From positions 1 to 9,126 of the forward strand of contig JASUSX010000068.1 in assembly GCA_030445875.1 (NCBI GenBank): a stretch of DNA of 9,126 nucleotides, in the 5' to 3' direction. The position numbers were made by a program, and so were the translations under genes. Shown piece by piece: positions 1 to 5,902 of this stretch; position 1 is the stretch's first letter, and each line of letters begins with the position of its first letter. Source of the DNA: Clostridia bacterium (GTDB lineage: Bacteria; Bacillota; DSM-521; Neomoorellales; Neomoorellaceae). The notes under the pieces are model-generated. The model did no database searches and was not told the DNA's origin. It was given only the letters and a program-made list of their open reading frames with translations.

Positions 1-905
1 GCCGGGCCATTAAGGATATGGTAATCAGGGGTTCCGGTGCCCTGGGCCTGGCCGGGGCCTGGGGGGCCTACCTGGCCAGCCTGCATAACGATAGCCTGGC
101 GGCCTACCAGCGGGACCTGGCTGCCCTCAAGGCCACCCGGCCGACGGCTATTAACCTGGCCAAAACCATCGATGAGATTACCACTAGCCTGGACGAAGGG
201 AATTTCAGGGAACAGGTGGAGCAGCGGGTGGTGGCCATTGTTCGCCGGCAGTTGGACTTTGAACTGGCCCTGGGTGAAGCCGGAGCCGCCCTGGTCAAGG
301 ACGGCGACACCATCATGACCCACTGCCATTCCGGCGCCCTGGCCGGGGCCGGCTATGGCGGCCGCGCCCTCTCGGTTATCAGGCGCGCCCGGGAGCAGGG
401 CAAAAATATCAGCGTCCTGGTAAATGAGACCCGGCCCTATCTCCAGGGGGCGCGTATTACGGCCTGGGAGCTAAAACGCCTGGGTATTCCCTTTACCCTG
501 ATTACCGACAACATGTCGGGTTTTTGCCTGGCCAGGGGCATGGTCGACCTGGTGGTGGTAGGCTCGGACCGGGTGGCCCGCAACGGGGATCTGGCTAATA
601 AAACCGGCACCTACCTGCACGCCCTGGCAGCCCATGATAATAACGTGCCCTTTTATACCGCTACTGCCAGCCATACCATAGATTTGCAAACCCTCCGCGG
701 CGAGGACATCCCGGTAGAGATGCGGTCCGGGGCGGAGGTCCTGACCTTGGCCGGGCAGCCCATCGCTGAACCGGGCACCCGGGCCCTGTACCCGGCCTTT
801 GATATTACCCCCCACCGCCTGATAACCGGCATTATTACGGAAAAAGGAGTCATTTACCCGCCCTACGAAGAGAACCTGGTCGCCCTGTTTGGGGAACGAA
901 ATTAA
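1..905 (+). CDS. mtnA: S-methyl-5-thioribose-1-phosphate isomerase, 5' end cut by window edge
   Basis: This enzyme converts the aldose 5-methylthioribose-1-phosphate to 5-methylthioribulose-1-phosphate in cytoplasmic methionine salvage. It can also act on 5-deoxyribose-1-phosphate. The frame is open to the left edge (codons for R-A-I-K-D precede the first Met at base 18), so the N-terminus, probably 40-50 residues of a family of about 350, lies outside the window. Counting from that Met, the eIF2B/MtnA fold is recognisable. T-H-C-H-S-G holds the catalytic Cys103, N-E-T-R-P is at 136-140, and G-S-D-R-V-A with the catalytic Asp184 is followed by N-G-D-L-A-N-K (189-195). The N-terminal phosphate-binding loop reads RGSGALG instead of the usual RGAPAIG. 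It is the first visible gene of a four-gene operon, 27 bases upstream of mtnP. A ribose-1,5-bisphosphate isomerase or eIF2B-like paralogue is possible but less likely beside mtnP. Confidence 0.92.
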   Translation, partial: RAIKDMVIRGSGALGLAGAWGAYLASLHNDSLAAYQRDLAALKATRPTAINLAKTIDEITTSLDEGNFREQVEQRVVAIVRRQLDFELALGEAGAALVKDGDTIMTHCHSGALAGAGYGGRALSVIRRAREQGKNISVLVNETRPYLQGARITAWELKRLGIPFTLITDNMSGFCLARGMVDLVVVGSDRVARNGDLANKTGTYLHALAAHDNNVPFYTATASHTIDLQTLRGEDIPVEMRSGAEVLTLAGQPIAEPGTRALYPAFDITPHRLITGIITEKGVIYPPYEENLVALFGERN

Positions 906-932
906 CCTAATAAATGCAGGAGAGAGGAAACT

Positions 933-1727
933 ATGCCTATTGCCGTCATCGGAGGAACTGGCTTTTATAAACTGCTGGAAAATACAGTACCCCTGCAACT
1001 GAGGAATGAATACGGCAGTGTCGAGTTAATGCGCGGCAACTACCAGGGCAGGGAAGTCATTTTTTTACCCCGCCACGGTAAGAACCACGAGTTTCTGGCC
1101 CATGAGATCAACTATCGCGCCAATATGAAGGCCCTGCAGGAGCTGGGTATAACCAGGATCCTGGCCACCTGCGCCGTGGGTTCCCTGAACCCGGAGATCC
1201 AGGCCGGTGACCTGGTATTAATCGACCAGTTTGTCGATTTTACCTCTAACCGGCCGAAGAGTTTCAATAAATACTCCGTAGATATGAGCGAACCCTACTG
1301 CCCGCAACTGCGTTCTTGTTTCCTGCAGGCAGCTAAGGAGCTGGATATCGACGTGCGCGACCGGGGGACCTATATCTGCGGCAATGGCCCGCGCTATGAG
1401 ACCAGGGCGGAGATAAAACTGTTCCAGCAATGGGGCATGGACGTTATCGGCATGACCAATGCTACCGAGGCGGTCATGGCGCGGGAACTGGGCTTCTGTT
1501 ACGCCGTGGTTACGATAGCCACCAATATGGCCCCGGGTATCACCGCGGCACCGCCGGATTTGGCTACCCACAGGCGAGTGGTGCAGGAAAACCGGGCGCG
1601 CTTGACCCAATTGCTCTTAAAGACCATTACCCTGGTACCGGAGGAACGTCATTGTGACTGCCGGGCCAGCTATGAGCGCGCCCTGGCGGCCCGGGCCAGC
1701 CAGCTTAAGGCGGGTGAGGGGGCGTGA
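933..1727 (+). CDS. mtnP: 5'-methylthionucleoside phosphorylase, MTAP/MTIP type, probably 6-oxopurine-preferring
   Basis: This is a 264-residue trimeric-type purine nucleoside phosphorylase. It should split a 5'-methylthionucleoside with phosphate into free base and 5-methylthioribose-1-phosphate, the substrate of the mtnA product just upstream. Phosphate-site motifs are G-G-T-G (7-10) and R-H-G-K-N-H (47-52). A-V-G-S-L is at 81-85, G-P-R-Y-E-T-R-A-E at 152-160 and the ribose-site M-T at 174-175. The base-site segment reads T-N-M-A-P-G (197-202). Human MTAP has Asp-x-Asp there, while Pseudomonas methylthioinosine phosphorylase has Asn-x-Ala, so this protein follows the 6-oxopurine pattern. 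MTANATEA-like sequence after residue 173 also resembles the MTGMPEA segment of that enzyme. The ATG is supported by AGGAGAGAGG ending 5 bases upstream, and the stop overlaps the next start. Family assignment is firm; substrate preference is inferred by eye. Confidence 0.93.
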   Translation: MPIAVIGGTGFYKLLENTVPLQLRNEYGSVELMRGNYQGREVIFLPRHGKNHEFLAHEINYRANMKALQELGITRILATCAVGSLNPEIQAGDLVLIDQFVDFTSNRPKSFNKYSVDMSEPYCPQLRSCFLQAAKELDIDVRDRGTYICGNGPRYETRAEIKLFQQWGMDVIGMTNATEAVMARELGFCYAVVTIATNMAPGITAAPPDLATHRRVVQENRARLTQLLLKTITLVPEERHCDCRASYERALAARASQLKAGEGA

Positions 1728-2611
1728 CGGAAGTGACGGAAAAGGCGGGATGGAATACCCGCGCCTTACGGCCGGAAACCGGGGATAAACTGCAGTACCA
1801 TATCCGCTGCCGCCCGGGCGACGTGGCCGAATACGTCCTGCTGCCGGGAGACCCCGAACGCGTTCCTTTAATAGCGGCCCGGTGGGACACGGCCCGGACT
1901 ATCAGCAATTACCGGGAGCACGTCACCTATACGGGCACCCTGGGTAGCATACCCGTTTCCGCCTGTTCTACCGGAGCCGGGGGCGGCTCCACTGCCAGCG
2001 CCCTGGAAGAGCTGGCCGCCCTGGGGGCCAAGACCTTTATCCGGGTAGGGACCACGGCAGCCTTGCAGGAGGATATAAACTGCGGTGACCTGATTATCTG
2101 CGCCGGGGCGGTGCGCCGTGACGGTACCAGCCCGCAGTATGTAGAACCAGCCTACCCGGCCCTGGCCAGCTACGAGGTAGTCCTGGCCCTGGTCCAGGCA
2201 GCGGAGAACCTGGCTCTGCCCTACCATGTGGGTCTGGCCTGCACAACGGCTTCCTTTTACTGCGGCCAGGGCCGGCCCGGGTTTGGCGGTTACCGCCAGA
2301 GCTTTATGGACCACCTGGTGGAGGATATGAAGGGAGCGGGCGTCCTCAACTTTGAAATGGAGGCCGCGACGGTCCTAACTTTGAGCCAGTTATTCCGGTT
2401 GCGGGCCGGCGCAGTTTTTGCCGTAGTCGCCAACAGGATCCGGGACGAGTTTAACTACACGGGCGCAGGCATTGAAAAGTCGGTGGTGGTAGCCAACGAG
2501 GCCGTACGCCTCCTGGCCGGCTGGGATGCCAGGAAGCGGCAGGCCGGTAAAAGGTATTTCTTTCCCGGCCTTTTAATCCCCCCGGAGGAAAAAGCACAGG
2601 AGATGAGCTAA
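1724..2611 (+). CDS. Uridine phosphorylase-like nucleoside phosphorylase
   Basis: This 295-residue protein belongs to the hexameric NP-I phosphorylases and is closest in motif to E. coli Udp, which converts uridine and phosphate to uracil and ribose-1-phosphate in the cytoplasm. Visible motifs are P-G-D-P-E-R (41-46), C-S-T-G-A-G-G (81-87), R-V-G-T-T-A-A (107-113), G-Q-G-R (181-184) and E-M-E-A-A-T (211-216). Gln182 and Arg184 match the Gln/Arg pair that reads the uracil ring in Udp (GQER in E. coli). It is about 40 residues longer than E. coli Udp because of an N-terminal extension of some 20 residues and a C-terminal tail. The GTG start overlaps the mtnP stop as GTGA, so translation is probably coupled. 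Its place among methylthionucleoside genes leaves open a specialised substrate such as a 5'-deoxynucleoside. Confidence 0.88.
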   Translation: MTEVTEKAGWNTRALRPETGDKLQYHIRCRPGDVAEYVLLPGDPERVPLIAARWDTARTISNYREHVTYTGTLGSIPVSACSTGAGGGSTASALEELAALGAKTFIRVGTTAALQEDINCGDLIICAGAVRRDGTSPQYVEPAYPALASYEVVLALVQAAENLALPYHVGLACTTASFYCGQGRPGFGGYRQSFMDHLVEDMKGAGVLNFEMEAATVLTLSQLFRLRAGAVFAVVANRIRDEFNYTGAGIEKSVVVANEAVRLLAGWDARKRQAGKRYFFPGLLIPPEEKAQEMS

Positions 2612-2612
2612 T

Positions 2613-3752
2613 ATGGAGACCATGTCCCCCCGCCAACGGGTTTTAACTGCTCTGGCCCATCAAGAGCCGGACAGAGTCCCCTTTGATTTGCCCCTGACTA
2701 TTGCCTCGTACAATAAATTACGGCGGCACCTGGGGTTGCCGGCAACGGAATCGCCCTTCGGGCCGGCCAGCGATATTGCCTGGGTGGAGCCCAAGGTATT
2801 ATCAGCCCTGGGGGTAGATTTTATAAGGGTCCATGCCAGGGGGCCCAAAAACCGGCCCTTAAAGATCAATGCCGACGGGACCATGGTCGACGAGTGGGGC
2901 ATCACCCGCCAGCGGGTAGACCTGGACGAAGGCATCTACTATGTTGAGATGGTGGGGCACCCCTTGAAGGATGCTACCCGGGAAGACCTGGAGCGCTACC
3001 CCTGGCCCGACCCCTACGACGAAGGCCGCATTGAGGGCCTGGCTGCGGAAGCGAAGTTCTGCCGGGAACAGACGGATTACGCGGTGGTAGGCCACCTGGC
3101 AGGTTCGATCTGGGAAATGGCCGCTTACCTGTGTGGCTTCGAAAGCCTGTACCTCAATGTCGCCCTGAACCCCGGCTTTATAGAGGCTTTGCTGGATAAG
3201 CTCTGTGAGCTGCAGATGGCCATGTACACAGTTACCCTGCGGAAGGCCGGGCCCTATATCGATATCTTAAGGCTGGCCGGGGAAGACCTGGGCACCCAGA
3301 TGGGCCCCATGATCTCCCCCGAGAAGTTCCGGCAGATAGTTAAACCGAGGTTAAAAACCCTGGTTACCTTTGCCAGGGACACCCTACGGCAATACAATCC
3401 CAATGGTAAAGTGTTGCTGCACTCCTGCGGCGACATCTACCCCTTTATCGAGGACTTCATCGAGTGCGGCGTCGATATCTTGGATCCCCTCCAGCCCCGG
3501 GCGGCCGAGATGGACCACCAAAGAATTAAGGCCCAGTACGGCGGCCGCCTCTGTTTCCATGGCGGCATAGACATCCAGCATACCCTGCCCTTTGGCACTC
3601 CCGCGGAGGTGGCGGCGGAAGTCAGGCAGGCGGTAGCCACCCTGGGCCAGGGAGGGGGCTATATCCTGGCTCCGGCCCATAACGTCCAGGGGGATGTGCC
3701 CCCGGAAAACCTGATGGCCATGGCCGAAGCGGTACGGAAAGGCAGCGACTGA
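2613..3752 (+). CDS. Uroporphyrinogen decarboxylase superfamily protein (MtaA/CmuA-like), function unknown
   Basis: This 379-residue protein has a UroD-type TIM-barrel pattern: R-Q-R-V-L-T-A-L-x-H-x-E-P-D-R-V-P at the N-terminus (7-23), H-S-C-G-D at 270-274, D-I-L-D-P-L-Q-P at 288-295, F-H-G-G-I-D at 315-320 and a C-terminal G-G-G-Y-I-L-A-P-A-H-N-V-Q (347-359). It lacks the early Arg-rich substrate loop of genuine HemE, so heme synthesis is unlikely. Relatives include corrinoid-dependent methyltransferases (MtaA, MtbA, CmuA, MtsA), where H-x-C plus a distant Cys bind zinc. Here His270-Cys272 are present, but the distant Cys position appears to be His356. The gene starts one base after the preceding stop, with AGGAG 10 bases upstream; a second in-frame ATG three codons in is an alternative start. 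It is the last gene of the operon, followed by a terminator. Substrate and partner corrinoid protein are unknown, and no corrinoid-protein gene is visible. Confidence 0.85.
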   Translation: METMSPRQRVLTALAHQEPDRVPFDLPLTIASYNKLRRHLGLPATESPFGPASDIAWVEPKVLSALGVDFIRVHARGPKNRPLKINADGTMVDEWGITRQRVDLDEGIYYVEMVGHPLKDATREDLERYPWPDPYDEGRIEGLAAEAKFCREQTDYAVVGHLAGSIWEMAAYLCGFESLYLNVALNPGFIEALLDKLCELQMAMYTVTLRKAGPYIDILRLAGEDLGTQMGPMISPEKFRQIVKPRLKTLVTFARDTLRQYNPNGKVLLHSCGDIYPFIEDFIECGVDILDPLQPRAAEMDHQRIKAQYGGRLCFHGGIDIQHTLPFGTPAEVAAEVRQAVATLGQGGGYILAPAHNVQGDVPPENLMAMAEAVRKGSD

Positions 3753-3758
3753 CAAAGT

Positions 3759-3790
3759 AGCACCCCGGGTGTAACCGGGGTGCTTTTTTT
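3759..3790 (+). terminator. Intrinsic terminator of the mtnA-mtnP operon
   Basis: A 10-bp perfect stem (3759-3768 with 3775-3784, arm AGCACCCCGG) encloses a 6-base loop and runs directly into seven T residues (3784-3790). It sits 7 bases after the stop of the UroD-family gene. On the minus strand the same hairpin is not followed by a U-tract, so it should terminate the plus-strand operon much better than the converging gatD transcript. Confidence 0.9.
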
Positions 3791-3812
3791 GGCTGCCTCA
3801 CAGCCCCATAGA

Positions 3813-4553
3813 TTACCATTTCCCTTTCGTCGGCAGGAAGCGCCGGAAGACCCCTTCGTTGACCGCGATCTCGAGGGAGTCGTCCAGGGGGGCTAACTCT
3901 ACTTCCCCGTAACGGCGTCGCAGGGCCAGTTCCAGGAGGTAGTCGGCCAGGTGGGGGTTTTTGCTAAGCAGCGGGCCGTGGAGATAGGTGCCAATGGCAC
4001 TCTTGTACCGGGCCCCCTCCGTCCCGTCAGTTCCGTTGTTACCGTCCCCGTAGATCACCTGGCCCAGGGGACGGGCGCCCTGCAGGAAGGTACGGCCGCC
4101 GTGGTTTTCGAACCCGATGACCGGTCGCTCTAACCCCAGTTCTTCGACCTGGATGGCGATATTACCCTTCAGGCGCTTGATACCGGCCTCGGTGTAAGCC
4201 GCCCAGAGGCCCACCCCGGGTAATGTCTCCCCGTTGCTGGCGCGGTAATACTCCCCCAGGAGCTGGTACCCGCCGCAGATGGCCAGGAGGGCCGCGCCTC
4301 CCTCCACCGCTTCCTTGAGCCAGGGCCCTTTTTGGAACAGGTCACTGCTGGCGACGCCCTGCTCCTGGTCGGGTCCGCCCCCCAGGAAGTAGAGGTCGTA
4401 GACGCCGGGGTCCAGCTTATCGCCCAGGGAGAGGCGGGTCACCTCAACCGCGATCCCCCGCCACTCAGCCCGGCGGCGCAGGATCAGCACATTGCCCCGG
4501 TCACCGTAGAGGTTCAGGAGTTCAGGATAGAGATGGCAGAGGCGTAACTTCAC
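3813..4553 (-). CDS. gatD: Lipid II isoglutaminyl synthase, glutaminase subunit GatD
   Basis: GatD is the class I glutamine amidotransferase subunit that releases ammonia from glutamine and passes it to MurT for amidation of the D-Glu carboxylate in the lipid II stem peptide, at the cytoplasmic membrane face. The 246-residue protein shows the N-terminal H-L-Y-P-E-L-L-N-L-Y-G-D-R-G-N signature (7-21), the oxyanion region G-G-G-P-D (58-62), the nucleophile in A-I-C-G-G-Y-Q (Cys93) and the catalytic His in G-T-Y-L-H-G-P (His192). Length matches the family. The GTG start lies 32 bases inside the end of murT and has a strong purine-rich ribosome site (complement of 4560-4573) 6 bases upstream, so the two subunits are translationally coupled. 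Automatic annotation often labels such genes cobyric acid synthase-like; adjacency to murT settles the role. Confidence 0.95.
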   Translation of the reverse strand: MKLRLCHLYPELLNLYGDRGNVLILRRRAEWRGIAVEVTRLSLGDKLDPGVYDLYFLGGGPDQEQGVASSDLFQKGPWLKEAVEGGAALLAICGGYQLLGEYYRASNGETLPGVGLWAAYTEAGIKRLKGNIAIQVEELGLERPVIGFENHGGRTFLQGARPLGQVIYGDGNNGTDGTEGARYKSAIGTYLHGPLLSKNPHLADYLLELALRRRYGEVELAPLDDSLEIAVNEGVFRRFLPTKGKW

Positions 4554-5880
4554 TGGTAGCCCCCCTTTCCTTTAGCAGGCGGCGGTAAAGGGCCAGGTTG
4601 GTATAGGTGCAGAGAATCAGGCAGTCGTCGCCCGGCGCGGTTAGCAAGGAGTCCAGACTCTCTTCCTGGCCGGGGATAACCTCCAGGGCAGCCATCCTTA
4701 CCCCCTGGTATTTGAGGCAGATGGCCATGTCGCCGGCGCGGAGGCCGGCGCAGATAATGCGCTGGTAAGGAGCCTGGAGCAGGGGGGAGAGGTCGGCATC
4801 CCACAGCCAGGAAACGTCGCGGCCGTCGGCGGCCAGGTCGTTAATAGCCAGGAGATAGCTCGCCTGTTCCCGTCCGGCAACCAGGGTTTGCAGGGCTACA
4901 CTCAAGCCGGTAGGGTTTTTTACCAGCATCAGGGTAACTTGCTTATCCTGCAGGCGGAAGGTCTCCGCCCGGCCCTGCCCTGGCAGGAAGGCCGCCACCA
5001 CCCCGGCGATGGTGGCCGGGTTAACTTTCAGGTCCAGGGCGGCGCTGGCAGCGGCCAGGATATTGTAGACATTATAGATCCCCGGCATAGGGGTCTTGAA
5101 GGCCACTTGCCCGCCTGGATAAAGCACGTTAAACCTGGCCCCTCCGGTGTTTAGCTCCACGTCCACTACTTCGTAGTCGGGCCGGGGCCGCTGGTAGGCA
5201 CACCGGGGACAGAAATAGTCCCCCAGGTGGCTATAATGGTAGAAGTTAAACTGCAGGGGGCGGTGGCAGCGGGGGCAGATATGGCCCTCTAGGACTTCAC
5301 TGGTGGTGGCCTGGCTCCAGGGGGTCCGGGCCAGGCCAAAATAGCGTACCCCTTCTCTGCCCTGACCCAGGGAGGTTACCAGGGAATCGTCAGCGTTGAG
5401 GATCAGGGTAGCAGCCGGCAGGGCCGCCAGGGCGCGGTTGATGGCCGCCGCCAGTTGCTCCAGCTCGTGGTAGCGGTCCAGCTGATCCCGGAGCAGGTTG
5501 GTTACGATTACGGTACCGGCCGGCACCTGGCTGGTGACCAGCCCCAGGGTGCCCTCGTCCACCTCCAGGACGGCCACTTCACCCTGCTGGCCGAGGAGGG
5601 CCGTGGCCACGCCGGCCGGCATGTTGGCTCCCTCGCTATTATGGACCACCCGGATCCCGGCGGCCCGGAGAATACTCGCTAGCAGGTTGGTGGTCGTCGT
5701 CTTACCGTTGGTACCGGTAACGAGGATGATTTTTTCATACCCGGCTGCCAAATGGCCCATCAATAAAGGGTCAATCTTCAAGGCTACATAACCCGGCAGG
5801 GAGGTAGCTCCCCGTCCCAACCAGCGGGCTACCAGGCCCACCAGGCGGCCAACGATAAGGGCGCAGAAAGAGCGCAACAT
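4522..5880 (-). CDS. murT: Lipid II isoglutaminyl synthase, Mur-ligase subunit MurT
   Basis: MurT is the ATP-dependent Mur-ligase-like partner of GatD. It activates the D-Glu alpha-carboxylate of lipid II and receives ammonia to give D-isoglutamine. The 452-residue protein has a hydrophobic/amphipathic N-terminus (1-22), a P-loop G-T-N-G-K-T-T-T-T (56-64), the middle-domain E-V-D-E-G (106-110), a zinc-ribbon insertion with C-P-R-C at 202-205 and 224-227, and the C-terminal DUF1727 domain with N-P-T-G (322-325) and D-G-R-D-V-S-W-L-W-D (352-361), whose Asp355 matches the proposed catalytic Asp. The four cysteines and the DUF1727 domain distinguish it from MurE and FolC. The ATG is preceded by a GGGGAGAGG-type ribosome site. 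It lies 22 bases after murJ and overlaps gatD by 32 bases. Confidence 0.96.
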   Translation of the reverse strand: MLRSFCALIVGRLVGLVARWLGRGATSLPGYVALKIDPLLMGHLAAGYEKIILVTGTNGKTTTTNLLASILRAAGIRVVHNSEGANMPAGVATALLGQQGEVAVLEVDEGTLGLVTSQVPAGTVIVTNLLRDQLDRYHELEQLAAAINRALAALPAATLILNADDSLVTSLGQGREGVRYFGLARTPWSQATTSEVLEGHICPRCHRPLQFNFYHYSHLGDYFCPRCAYQRPRPDYEVVDVELNTGGARFNVLYPGGQVAFKTPMPGIYNVYNILAAASAALDLKVNPATIAGVVAAFLPGQGRAETFRLQDKQVTLMLVKNPTGLSVALQTLVAGREQASYLLAINDLAADGRDVSWLWDADLSPLLQAPYQRIICAGLRAGDMAICLKYQGVRMAALEVIPGQEESLDSLLTAPGDDCLILCTYTNLALYRRLLKERGATSEVTPLPSLS

Positions 5881-5902
5881 AGGGATATTTCCTCTCCCCT
5901 TT

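Noticed and set aside
906..932. Riboswitch or internal promoter between mtnA and mtnP
   Set aside because: Only 27 bases are available and they are filled by the ribosome site; there is no room for a SAM- or purine-type aptamer. No such structure was seen elsewhere in the window.
471..998. Long open frame on the minus strand across mtnA and the start of mtnP
   Set aside because: It lies antisense to two well-recognised genes, has no family resemblance and is explained by GC-rich codon bias. The same applies to minus-strand frames at 1218-1610, 1868-2314 and 3384-3755.
2613..3752. Assignment of the UroD-family gene as hemE
   Set aside because: The early Arg-rich substrate loop of uroporphyrinogen decarboxylase is missing and an HxC motif of the methyltransferase branch is present. 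No heme genes are nearby.
3813..4553. Assignment of gatD as cobyric acid synthase (CobQ)
   Set aside because: The protein is only 246 residues, consists of the amidotransferase domain alone and overlaps murT. CobQ has an extra N-terminal synthetase domain.
4522..5880. Assignment of murT as murE or folC
   Set aside because: The four-cysteine zinc ribbon, the C-terminal DUF1727 motifs and coupling to gatD identify MurT.
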